A stretch of DNA of 64,000 nucleotides from Curtobacterium herbarum (GTDB lineage: Bacteria; Actinomycetota; Actinomycetes; Actinomycetales; Microbacteriaceae): assembly GCF_016907335.1 (NCBI RefSeq), contig NZ_JAFBBT010000001.1, forward strand, positions 186,001-250,000, given 5' to 3'. The notes beneath the pieces were generated by a model. That model made no database searches, was not told the origin of the DNA, and was given only the letters and a program-made list of their open reading frames with translations. Of the stretch, positions 9,170 to 16,609 are shown in pieces; within the stretch, counting starts at the first letter, position 1, and the number at the start of each line of letters is the position of its first letter. A program made the translations under genes and the position numbers.

Positions 9170-9799
9170 ATGCAGCTCCAGTTCGCCATCGACACCCTCT
9201 CCACCGAGACCGCCCTCGAACTCGCCGCCCAGGCAGCCCCGCACGTCGACATCCTCGAGCTCGGCACCCCGCTCGTGAAGAGCGCCGGCGTCGCGGCCAT
9301 CACGGCGATGAAGGAAGCCCACCCGGACAAGATCGTGTTCGCCGACCTCAAGACGATGGACGCCGGTGAGCTCGAGGCCGACATGGCGTTCCAGGCGGGC
9401 GCCGACCTCGTCACCGTGCTCGGCGTCGCCGGGGACAGCACCATCGTCGGCGCGGTCGCCGCGGCGAAGAAGCACGGCAAGGGCATCGTCGTCGACCTGA
9501 TCGGCGTCCCCGACAAGGCCGCCCGTGCCCGCGAGGTCACCGAGCTCGGCGTCGAGTTCGTCGAGGTGCACGCCGGCCTCGACGAGCAGGCCGAAGAGGG
9601 CTTCACCTTCGACACGCTGCTCGAGGAGGGCAAGGCCTCGGGCGTGCCGTTCTCGATCGCCGGTGGCGTGAAGGCGTCCTCGGTCGCATCGGTCAAGGCC
9701 GCCGGTGCCCGTGTCGCCGTCGCCGGCAGCGCGATCTACAGCGCCTCGGACGTCGGCGCTGCCGCGGCCGAGATCCGCGCCGCGATCGACGCCGCGTAG
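9170..9799 (+). CDS. hxlA: 3-hexulose-6-phosphate synthase
   Basis: This 209-residue TIM-barrel enzyme of the orotidine decarboxylase-like superfamily is predicted to condense formaldehyde with ribulose 5-phosphate. The catalytic signature ADLKTMDAG (about residues 60-68) and VEVHAGLD (about 128-135) match the family, as does the N-terminal AIDTLS. GGAAGGA precedes the ATG at a suitable distance. With hxlB it forms a formaldehyde fixation or detoxification operon, sensible for a leaf-associated actinobacterium exposed to methanol-derived formaldehyde (inference). A hairpin repeat follows 13 bp after the stop. Confidence 0.93.
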   Translation: MQLQFAIDTLSTETALELAAQAAPHVDILELGTPLVKSAGVAAITAMKEAHPDKIVFADLKTMDAGELEADMAFQAGADLVTVLGVAGDSTIVGAVAAAKKHGKGIVVDLIGVPDKAARAREVTELGVEFVEVHAGLDEQAEEGFTFDTLLEEGKASGVPFSIAGGVKASSVASVKAAGARVAVAGSAIYSASDVGAAAAEIRAAIDAA

Positions 9800-9811
9800 T
9801 CCTTCCGCAAC

Positions 9812-9871
9812 ACGCAACGTGGGCGGTTCCACGCAGCGGTACTCCGTTGCGTGGGGCCGCCCACGTTGCGT
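9812..9871 (+). repeat. Hairpin repeat copy 1 (R1)
   Basis: Outer arms 9812-9826 and 9857-9871 are perfect complements (ACGCAACGTGGGCGG). An inner stem CCACGCA/TGCGTGG closes a loop with CGGTACTCCG. It begins 13 bp after hxlA. It is almost identical to R2 at 10460, and the two flank the small gene at 9980. Confidence 0.8.
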
Positions 9872-9979
9872 TTCTCGGGGAGCCCGGCCGGGAGGCCCGT
9901 GGCCGGCTCCGTCTTCCGGCTGACCCGGCACCACCGTTCGGCCGATGTCACCGTCCCCCGCGCTGCCTAGCGTGGAGCC

Positions 9980-10447
9980 ATGACTTCGGGGTGGGACGCG
10001 TGGGGGCAGGACGACGACTGGGAACGGTGGACGGCCAGGCCGCCACGGGCCGAGCGCGAGCCGATGGAGCGGGTCGAACGCCCGTCCCGGGAGCGGGCAC
10101 GGACGCTGGCCGTCGTGACGAGCATCGGCGTGCTGCTGTGGTGTGTCGGACTGCTCGCGATCGTCCAGCGCGCCGGGGCCTGGGGTGTCCCGCTCGGTGG
10201 CGTGGCACCGAGCAACATCGACGGGGGGTCACCGCACCAGGTGGACCGTATCCGAGCGGTGTGGGGCATGTTCCAGCTGACGACGCTGCCGGTCATGGTG
10301 GTCCTGTCCGCCGCGGCCGCGTGGTCGGCCCGCCGACGTCGGATGCGGTGGAGTCCCGCGGTGGCCCTGCTCCTCAGCGGCGTCGGCATGCTGGTCGGCC
10401 TCGGGCTCGTCCTGCAGGGCCTCCAGACCTGGGCGCTCAGTCGCTGA
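9980..10447 (+). CDS. Hypothetical membrane protein
   Basis: This 155-residue protein has a charged, Arg/Glu-rich N-terminal third (residues 1-40) and three predicted membrane helices: about 42-62, 88-110 and 120-145. I recognise no family. The ATG at 9980 follows a GTGGAGCC-type Shine-Dalgarno. It is flanked on both sides by near-identical hairpin repeats (R1 and R2), so it is probably transcribed alone. Strong third-position GC and a natural membrane profile support it as a real gene. Confidence 0.7.
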   Translation: MTSGWDAWGQDDDWERWTARPPRAEREPMERVERPSRERARTLAVVTSIGVLLWCVGLLAIVQRAGAWGVPLGGVAPSNIDGGSPHQVDRIRAVWGMFQLTTLPVMVVLSAAAAWSARRRRMRWSPAVALLLSGVGMLVGLGLVLQGLQTWALSR

Positions 10448-10459
10448 CGGCCTCCCAAG

Positions 10460-10519
10460 ACGCAACGTGGGCGGTTCCACGCAGCGGTACTCCGTTGCGT
10501 GGAGCCTCCCACGTTGCGT
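10460..10519 (+). repeat. Hairpin repeat copy 2 (R2)
   Basis: The element has the same loop and arms as R1, but one base in the right arm changes CCGCCC to CCTCCC. It begins 13 bp after the stop of the preceding gene, in the same orientation as R1. Confidence 0.8.
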
Positions 10520-10534
10520 TTCGCGGGGGAGCCG

Positions 10535-10552
10535 GCTTCAGCGCCGGTTCAG
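10535..10552 (+). promoter_or_regulatory. Direct repeat GSTTCAG-N4-GSTTCAG, likely response regulator site
   Basis: GCTTCAG (10535-10541) and GGTTCAG (10546-10552) are repeated with an 11-bp period, the usual spacing for tandem OmpR/PhoB-family binding. The pair lies 22 bp upstream of the response regulator ATG at 10575. The same arrangement recurs at 12700-12717 in front of the PepSY lipoprotein, suggesting autoregulation. Confidence 0.6.
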
Positions 10553-10574
10553 GCCGCTCGGCCATGCTCGGACG

Positions 10575-11252
10575 ATGCGCGTGCTGGTGGTCGACGACGA
10601 GGTCCGGCTCGCCGAGGGCATCCGGAACGGGCTCCAGGCCGAGGGGTTCGCCGTCGACGTCGCCCACGACGGCGTCGACGGCCTCTGGTACGCCCGCGAG
10701 AACCCCTACGACGCCATCGTCCTCGACCTGATGATGCCCGGCATGAGCGGCTGGAAGGTCTGCGAGACCCTCCGCGCCGAGCAGGACTGGACCCCGGTGC
10801 TCATGCTCACCGCCAAGGACGGCGAGTGGGACCAGGTCGACGCCCTCGACGCCGGTGCCGACGACTACGTGACGAAGCCGTTCTCGTTCCCGGTGCTGGT
10901 CGCGCGTCTCCGTGCGCTCGTCCGGCGGGGGTCCCGGGAACGGCCCACGGTCCTCCAGGCCGGTGACCTGCGCCTGGACCCGGCGGCGCGACGGGTGTGG
11001 CGGGGCGAGGTCCTGCTCGACCTGACCAGCCGGGAGTTCACGGTCCTCGAGTACCTCATGCGCCACCCCGGCCAGGTGCTGTCGAAGCGCGACGTCATCG
11101 CGAACGTCTGGGACGACGACTTCACCGGCGACCCGAACATCGTCGAGGTGTACGTCGGGCACCTCCGCCGCGCGGTCGACCGCCCGTTCGGCCGGAACGC
11201 CATCGAGACCGTCCGCGGGGCCGGGTACCGCCTCGACGCCGACGGTGGCTGA
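10575..11252 (+). CDS. OmpR/PhoB-family response regulator
   Basis: This 225-residue regulator has a receiver domain with DDE at residues 7-9, phosphoacceptor Asp51 (IVLDLMMP) and VTKPF, then a winged-helix DNA-binding domain (LDLTSREFTVLEYLM ... RGAGYRL). The ATG at 10575 lies after the direct repeat at 10535-10552; the longer frame reads through hairpin R2 and was rejected. It overlaps the kinase gene downstream by 8 bp. The likely targets are its own operon and the PepSY lipoprotein gene, both of which carry the same upstream direct repeat. Confidence 0.93.
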   Translation: MRVLVVDDEVRLAEGIRNGLQAEGFAVDVAHDGVDGLWYARENPYDAIVLDLMMPGMSGWKVCETLRAEQDWTPVLMLTAKDGEWDQVDALDAGADDYVTKPFSFPVLVARLRALVRRGSRERPTVLQAGDLRLDPAARRVWRGEVLLDLTSREFTVLEYLMRHPGQVLSKRDVIANVWDDDFTGDPNIVEVYVGHLRRAVDRPFGRNAIETVRGAGYRLDADGG

Positions 11253-12642
11253 GCGCACGGCAGCCCGGTCGGGCCGGCCGCCTCGGTCGCGCCGGCCCGC
11301 GTCGATCCGCGCACGCGCGACGGGAGGCGCGGCCCTCGTCGTCCTCGTCGCCCTGGCCCTCGGGGCGGTCGCCTTCGTCGGGGTCCTCCGCACCTCGCTC
11401 TCCGACGGCGTACGGACCGCCGCCGAGCAGACCCTCGACAGCCTGAGTACCCGGGTGGAGGCCGACGGCGCAGCCGCAGTGGAGGCGGAGGACGACGACG
11501 TGCTCGCCCAACTGCAGGACGCCGACGGCCGGGTGCTCGCCCGCGCCGACGACAGCCCCGCTCGGCCGCTCGACACCGCGGAGGAGTCCCGCTCCCGGCA
11601 CGACGGCGAGCGGTGGCTGCTCGTCGCCGACGACGTCGACCTGCCGGACGGCGGCGAGGGCACCCTGGTCGTCGGCGCACCCCTGGAGGACGCCGACGCC
11701 GCCGTCCGGACCGTGAGCGTGCTGCTGGCGGGGGCGGTCCCCGTCGTCGTGGCGCTGATGTCGCTCGTGACGTGGTTCGTCGTCGGCCGGGCCCTGCGCC
11801 CGGTCGACCGGATGCGCCGCGAGGTCGACGCCGTCGAGGGCACGAACCTCCACGCCCGCGTCGACGAACCGGGCTCGGGTGACGAGGTCGACCGGCTCGC
11901 CGCGACCATGAACCGGATGCTCGGGCGGCTCGAGGCGTCGCAGCAGGCGCAGCGGCAGTTCGTCTCTGACGCCTCGCACGAGCTGCGCTCCCCGCTCGCG
12001 ACGATCCGGCAGCACGCCGAGGTCGCCCGCGCCCACCCGGAGGTCACCGGCACCGCGGACCTCGCCGACGTCGTCCTCGACGAGGGAGCCCGGCTGCAGG
12101 AGCTCGTCGAGTCGCTGCTCCTGCTCACCCGTGTCGACGAACGCGGCCGCGACCGGGACCGGGCGGTGGACCTCGACGACCTCGTGTTCACCGAGGCCTC
12201 CCGACCACGCTCCGTCCGCGAGACGGACGGAGCGGCCGTGCGTACGGACGGCCGCGCGGCCGTGCGGGTGGACGTCTCCGGTGTGACCCCGGCCCGGGTC
12301 CGCGGCGACGACCGGCTGCTCGGCCGGGTGGTGCGGAACCTCGTCGACAACGCCGTCCGGCACGCCGAGCAGACGGTGGTCGTGGGGCTCGGGACCGCCG
12401 ACGGCAGCGCGGTCCTCACCGTGGACGACGACGGGCACGGGATCCCGGAGGTCGACCGGGCCCGCGTGTTCGAACGGTTCGTCCGGCTCGACGAGGGGCG
12501 CGCTCGGGACGCCGGTGGGTCGGGGCTGGGGCTCGCGATCGTCGACGCCGTCGTCCGGGGGCACGGCGGCAGCGTCGTGGTGTCGGCAGCGCCCGGCGGG
12601 GGAGCGCGGTTCACGGTGCGGCTGCCGCTCCTGCACGACTGA
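11245..12642 (+). CDS. Sensor histidine kinase
   Basis: This 465-residue membrane kinase is the partner of the upstream response regulator. It has two membrane helices (about 30-52 and 155-180) around an extracytoplasmic sensor domain of about 100 residues, then a HAMP-like linker, the H-box SDASHELRSP with His245, N-box NLVDNAVRH and G-boxes DDDGHGIPE and GGSGLGLAIV. The GTG start at 11245 overlaps the response regulator gene. The sensor domain has no recognised family, and its ligand is unknown. The next gene encodes a PepSY lipoprotein, a common companion of such kinases. Confidence 0.93.
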   Translation: MAERTAARSGRPPRSRRPASIRARATGGAALVVLVALALGAVAFVGVLRTSLSDGVRTAAEQTLDSLSTRVEADGAAAVEAEDDDVLAQLQDADGRVLARADDSPARPLDTAEESRSRHDGERWLLVADDVDLPDGGEGTLVVGAPLEDADAAVRTVSVLLAGAVPVVVALMSLVTWFVVGRALRPVDRMRREVDAVEGTNLHARVDEPGSGDEVDRLAATMNRMLGRLEASQQAQRQFVSDASHELRSPLATIRQHAEVARAHPEVTGTADLADVVLDEGARLQELVESLLLLTRVDERGRDRDRAVDLDDLVFTEASRPRSVRETDGAAVRTDGRAAVRVDVSGVTPARVRGDDRLLGRVVRNLVDNAVRHAEQTVVVGLGTADGSAVLTVDDDGHGIPEVDRARVFERFVRLDEGRARDAGGSGLGLAIVDAVVRGHGGSVVVSAAPGGGARFTVRLPLLHD

Positions 12643-12699
12643 ACGGGCGGGCACGGGCAGAGGCGCAGGCCGGACCGGCGCCCGGCGTCGCCCCAGGTC

Positions 12700-12717
12700 G
12701 CTTCAGGTCTGCTTCAG
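12700..12717 (+). promoter_or_regulatory. Direct repeat GCTTCAG-N4-GCTTCAG upstream of the PepSY lipoprotein gene
   Basis: Two exact copies of GCTTCAG (12700-12706, 12711-12717) lie with an 11-bp period 23 bp upstream of the lipoprotein ATG. A related AGGTCGC copy just upstream may extend the array. It matches the site in front of the OmpR-type regulator at 10535, so the lipoprotein is a probable target of that regulator. Confidence 0.6.
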
Positions 12718-12740
12718 TGCCCGGTGCCCAGGGTGGTCCC

Positions 12741-13388
12741 ATGCAGACCACGACGAAGACCACCGCCCGCCGCATCGCCCTGATCACCGCGCTCCCGCTC
12801 GTCGGGGCCCTGGCGCTCACCGGCTGCTCGTCGGACGACGACGACCGCGACGACGTGGCCGCACCGGCGGCCTCCGCACCGGCAGCCTCCACTCCCGCCG
12901 CGTCCGCGCCGTCCGTCGCCTCGGGTGACGGAAGTGCCGCCACCGCCGCCGGGAACGACGCCCTCCCCACCGCCGCCGCGACCGCCCGGAAGGCCGTCGG
13001 CTCCGGCACCGTCACCTCGATCGAGCAGGAGGCCGGCGGCACCTCGTGGGAGGTCCTCGTCGTCACCTCCGACGGCACAGAGCAGGAGGTCCACGTCGAC
13101 GTCGACGGCCGGCGCACCACGGCCGGCCCGACGAAGGAGACCTCCGACGCCGACGACGTCGCCGAGGCGAAGCGGTTCGTCGCGGCCGCCGACCTGTCGG
13201 TCGCACAGGCCGCCTCCGCCCTCACGAAGACCGTCTCCGGCACCGTGACCGAGCTCGCCCTCGACGACCACGCCGGCGCGGTCGTCTGGGAGGGCGAGGT
13301 CCGCGACGCGTCCGGCACGAAGCACAGCATCCGCATCGACGCCGGCAGCGGCGAGGTCGTCACGAACACGGTCGACACCGACGACTGA
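12741..13388 (+). CDS. PepSY-domain lipoprotein
   Basis: This 215-residue secreted protein has an N-terminal signal peptide ending in the lipobox ALTGC (Cys29), an Asp-rich then Ala/Ser/Pro-rich linker (30-75), and two PepSY-like repeats, visible as TARKAVGSGTVTSIEQE..WEVLVVTSDGTEQEVHVD and the later ALTKTVSGTVTELALD..VVWEGEVRDASG. PepSY domains are associated with extracytoplasmic regulation and peptidase inhibition. It follows the two-component genes with a 98-bp gap holding the GCTTCAG direct repeat. The ATG at 12741 puts the basic signal n-region in the right place. Confidence 0.82.
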   Translation: MQTTTKTTARRIALITALPLVGALALTGCSSDDDDRDDVAAPAASAPAASTPAASAPSVASGDGSAATAAGNDALPTAAATARKAVGSGTVTSIEQEAGGTSWEVLVVTSDGTEQEVHVDVDGRRTTAGPTKETSDADDVAEAKRFVAAADLSVAQAASALTKTVSGTVTELALDDHAGAVVWEGEVRDASGTKHSIRIDAGSGEVVTNTVDTDD

Positions 13389-13406
13389 CCTCGCCGGCCT
13401 CGCGGA

Positions 13407-13466
13407 ACGCAACCCGAGCGACACCGCGCAACGACACACCGTTGCGGGGCGTCGCTCGGGTTGCGT
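13407..13466 (+). repeat. Hairpin repeat copy 3 (R3)
   Basis: The arms 13407-13422 and 13451-13466 are perfect 16-bp complements but differ in sequence from R1/R2 (ACGCAACCCGAGCGAC). The inner stem CGCAACG/CGTTGCG (13427-13433, 13440-13446) again presents CGACACACCG at the apex. It starts 19 bp after the lipoprotein gene. The stem change with retained pairing is the key feature. Confidence 0.8.
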
Positions 13467-13501
13467 CTTGCGGGTCAGGCGGCAGCAGTAGCGTCGGCGG
13501 G

Positions 13502-14260
13502 GTGAGCACCGCACGAACCAGCCCGGCCCGTCGACACCGCGCGCTGCGGATCGGCGGGTGGGTCGTCGCCGTCCTGCTCGTGCTGGTCCTGGTGTTCCTC
13601 GTCTGGGCGCACATCGTCATGCAGGGCACCCGCTCCGCCGCCCTCACCGTCTGGCGCGACGACCGGGTGTCCGTCCGCGACGCTGGCGACTCCGTCGTGA
13701 TGACCCCGACGGGCACCCCGGACGGCGTCGGCCTGGTGTTCGTCCCCGGCGCGAAGGTCGACCCGTACGCCTACATGGCGACCTTCCGGCAGGTCGTCGC
13801 GGACGGCACGACGGTCATCATCACGAAGCCGACCCTCAACCTGGCGTTCTTCGACACCCGGGCCCTCTCGGTCTTCCAGGCGCACGCCCCCGACGTCCGC
13901 ACCTGGGCCGTCGGCGGCCACTCCCTCGGCGGCGTCCGCGCCTGCCAGCTGGCGGACGGTCCCGACGTCGCCGGGCTGCTGCTCCTCGGCAGCTACTGCG
14001 CGAACGACCTGTCGGACAGCGACCTCGACGTGCTCAGCGTCTCCGGCTCGCGCGACGGCCTGTCGACGCCGGACAAGGTCGCCGCCGCCCGCGACGAACT
14101 CCCGTCCGACGCCACGATGACGCAGGTCACCGGCGCGAACCACGCCGACTTCGGCGCGTACGGCGCGCAGCCGGGCGACCGGACGGCGACGATCAGCCCC
14201 GACGAGGCACGGCGGGCGATCACCGCCGCGATCGAGAGCTGGGTGCGCGACCTGCGCTGA
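13502..14260 (+). CDS. Membrane-anchored alpha/beta hydrolase
   Basis: This 252-residue protein has one N-terminal membrane helix (about 18-38) and an alpha/beta hydrolase domain with nucleophile motif GGHSLGG (Ser141), an acidic residue in SGSRDGLSTP and a final His in ANHADFG, consistent with the catalytic triad of the Abhydrolase_5/dienelactone-like group. The active domain is predicted outside the membrane. The GTG at 13502 was chosen because longer reading would pass through hairpin R3. The substrate is unknown. Confidence 0.82.
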   Translation: MSTARTSPARRHRALRIGGWVVAVLLVLVLVFLVWAHIVMQGTRSAALTVWRDDRVSVRDAGDSVVMTPTGTPDGVGLVFVPGAKVDPYAYMATFRQVVADGTTVIITKPTLNLAFFDTRALSVFQAHAPDVRTWAVGGHSLGGVRACQLADGPDVAGLLLLGSYCANDLSDSDLDVLSVSGSRDGLSTPDKVAAARDELPSDATMTQVTGANHADFGAYGAQPGDRTATISPDEARRAITAAIESWVRDLR

Positions 14261-14286
14261 CGCGCACCAGCCGGAGCCGCATCGCG

Positions 14287-14320
14287 GGGCGCGCCTCCAG
14301 ACCGGCCGGGAGGCCCGCCC
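14287..14320. terminator. Bidirectional terminator hairpin
   Basis: The arms 14287-14298 and 14309-14320 pair at 11 of 12 positions with a 10-nt loop. It lies between the convergent hydrolase (stop 14260) and amino acid permease (stop 14328). The right arm contains the dispersed GGCCGGGAGGCC motif. Confidence 0.6.
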
Positions 14321-14327
14321 GCCCCCG

Positions 14328-15680
14328 TCACGACGCGGACGTCTCCGAGTCGGTGCGGTCGCGACCCCGCGTCGCCCGGGCGACGAAGAACAGGACCACG
14401 CCGACCGCGAGCAGGACCGCCGCGTACAGCCAGACCTGCCCGCTCTGCTGCGTGAGCAGCAGGACGCAGGAGGCGACACCGAGCACGGGCACGAACGTCC
14501 ACACCCGGAAGTGCTCGTGCTCCACCCGGTCCTTCCGCAGCACCAGGACCGCGACGTTCGTGCTGATGAACACGAAGAGCAGCAGCAGCACGACGGTCTC
14601 GGCGAGCGTGCCGACGTCGCCGACCAGGGTGAGCAGCATCGCGACCACGGTCGTCGCGACGATCGCCGTCCACGGGGTCTTCCGGTTCGGCAGGACCCGG
14701 CCGAGCAGGCGCGGCAGCAGTCGCTGCTCGGCCATGCCGTAGGTAACGCGGCTCGCCATGATCATGGTGAGCAGGGCGCCGTTCGCCACCGCGACCAGGG
14801 CGATGATGCTGAACACCCAGTCCGGGATCGGCACGCCGGTCGCAGCGACCACCGCGAGCAGCGGGCCGCTCGAGTCGGACAACTCCGACGCGGGCAGGGC
14901 GATCGAGCTGGCGAGCGCGACGAGCACGTAGACGACGCCGGCCGTGGCGAGGGAGCCGAACAGCGCGCGCGGGTAGACCTTCCGGGGTTCGCGGACCTCC
15001 TCAGCGACGTTGGCGGACGTCTCGAAGCCGACGAACGAGTAGTAGGCGACGATGGCCGCGCTCAGGGTCGCGAGCGCCGGGTTCGCCTCGGCGGGGAACG
15101 CACCGATGCGGGAGACGTCACCGCCACCGCCGCCCACCATCACCGCGACCGTGACGATCACGATGACCAGGCCGGACAGCTCGATGATCGTCATGACGAC
15201 GTTGCTCCGCAGCGAGTCCGAGATGCCGCGGGCGTTCAAGCAGGCGACGAGGGCCAGGAACACGATCGCGGCCGGCACCGGCGGGACGTCGATGAACGTG
15301 CCGAGGTAGTCGCCGGCGAAGGCGAGCGACAGTCCCGCGGCACTCGTGACACCGGCGGCGAGCATCGAGAACCCGACCAGGAACGACACCAGCGGCACCT
15401 TGTACGCCCGCTCGGCGAACACCGCGGCGCCACCGGCCTTCGGGTACTTCGTGACGAGTTCGGCGTAGGAGCCCGCGGTCAGCAGGGCCAGCAGCAGGGC
15501 GAGCAGGAGCGGTGCCCACAGCGCCCCGCCGACGTCCTTCGACAGGGTGCCCATCAGGGCGTAGATGCCCGCCCCGAGCACGTCGCCCAGGATGAACAGG
15601 AACAGCAGGGGGCCGGTGATCGCCTGCTGCAGCTTCGATCCGGTCCCGTCCTGCGGCGGCGCTGCGGTGTCAGAGGTCAT
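14328..15680 (-). CDS. APC-family amino acid permease
   Basis: This 450-residue permease has about 12 predicted membrane helices and belongs to the amino acid-polyamine-organocation superfamily. The first helix carries the family substrate-binding signature GDVLGAGIYALMG, and helix 6 shows YYSFVGFETSANVAEE. The ATG at 15680 was chosen because upstream residues are Arg-rich and lie in the divergent promoter region. It is divergent from the HAD/GH65 pair. The substrate cannot be read from sequence; cationic amino acids or GABA are possible for this branch. Confidence 0.88.
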   Translation of the reverse strand: MTSDTAAPPQDGTGSKLQQAITGPLLFLFILGDVLGAGIYALMGTLSKDVGGALWAPLLLALLLALLTAGSYAELVTKYPKAGGAAVFAERAYKVPLVSFLVGFSMLAAGVTSAAGLSLAFAGDYLGTFIDVPPVPAAIVFLALVACLNARGISDSLRSNVVMTIIELSGLVIVIVTVAVMVGGGGGDVSRIGAFPAEANPALATLSAAIVAYYSFVGFETSANVAEEVREPRKVYPRALFGSLATAGVVYVLVALASSIALPASELSDSSGPLLAVVAATGVPIPDWVFSIIALVAVANGALLTMIMASRVTYGMAEQRLLPRLLGRVLPNRKTPWTAIVATTVVAMLLTLVGDVGTLAETVVLLLLFVFISTNVAVLVLRKDRVEHEHFRVWTFVPVLGVASCVLLLTQQSGQVWLYAAVLLAVGVVLFFVARATRGRDRTDSETSAS

Positions 15681-15838
15681 GCCCGCGAGCGTCCAGGTGC
15701 CGGGCTGGACGCGCCTCCAGATCCGCGCTCCCCGGACGTGCACGGCACGCTCCCCTCTTGGAGCACGGCGCGGCGGAGCGGTCCTAGAGTTGACCCGCAG
15801 CAATCGTGTTCGACACCGCTCCCCTGGAAGGTCTGCCC

Positions 15839-16609
15839 ATGACGTCGTCGGAACGGCGAACCCCTGCAGCGCTCGCTGAACAACGAGCCCTCCTCTTCGA
15901 CCTGGACGGCGTCCTGACGCCCACGGCCGAGGTGCACATGCGTGCCTGGAGCCGGCTCTTCACGCCGTACCTCGCGCACCACGGGGTCGCCCCGTACACG
16001 GAGCAGGACTACTTCGCGTACGTCGACGGCAAGCCCCGGTACGACGGGGTCCGCTCGCTGCTGCAGGCCCGCGGCATCGACCTGCCCGAGGGCACCCCGG
16101 ACGACGACCCGACGCTCGACACCGTCTGCGGGCTCGGCAACCGGAAGAACGCCGAGTTCACCGCGGAGCTGCAGGAGCACGGCGTCTCGCCGTACCCGGG
16201 CTCGGTGCGGTTCCTCACCGCGGCGATCGACGCCGGGTACGAGGTCGCCGTCGTCTCCAGCTCCGCGAACGCGAAGCAGGTGCTCCGGACCGCCGGCATC
16301 ATCGACCGCTTCGCGGTCATCGTCGACGGTGCCGTCGCCCGCGCCGACGGTCTCGCCGGCAAGCCCGCGCCCGACACCTACCTCGACGCCGCGACACGCT
16401 TCGGGCTGACCGCAGCCCAGTGCGTCGTCGTCGAGGACGCCACCAGCGGGGTCGAAGCGGGCCGGAACGGGGCGTTCGGTCTGGTCATCGGGGTCGACCG
16501 CGGCGCCGGTGCCGATGCCCTCCGCGAGCACGGTGCGGACGTCGTCGTGACCGACCTCGCCGAGCTGCTGCCCGACCTGTCTGCCGCCGACTCCGGGAAG
16601 ACCGCATGA
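15839..16609 (+). CDS. pgmB: HAD hydrolase, beta-phosphoglucomutase type
   Basis: This 256-residue HAD-superfamily enzyme is predicted to interconvert beta-glucose 1-phosphate and glucose 6-phosphate. HAD motif I is LLFDLDGVLTP with the nucleophile Asp21 and acid/base Asp23; motif II is VVSSSAN, and motif III/IV are GKPAPD and VVEDATSG. It overlaps the GH65 phosphorylase gene by four bases (ATGA), which is the classic pairing: the phosphorylase makes beta-glucose 1-phosphate for this enzyme. The ATG at 15839 has AAGG at a good distance; a GTG at 15806 would add 11 residues. Confidence 0.88.
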   Translation: MTSSERRTPAALAEQRALLFDLDGVLTPTAEVHMRAWSRLFTPYLAHHGVAPYTEQDYFAYVDGKPRYDGVRSLLQARGIDLPEGTPDDDPTLDTVCGLGNRKNAEFTAELQEHGVSPYPGSVRFLTAAIDAGYEVAVVSSSANAKQVLRTAGIIDRFAVIVDGAVARADGLAGKPAPDTYLDAATRFGLTAAQCVVVEDATSGVEAGRNGAFGLVIGVDRGAGADALREHGADVVVTDLAELLPDLSAADSGKTA

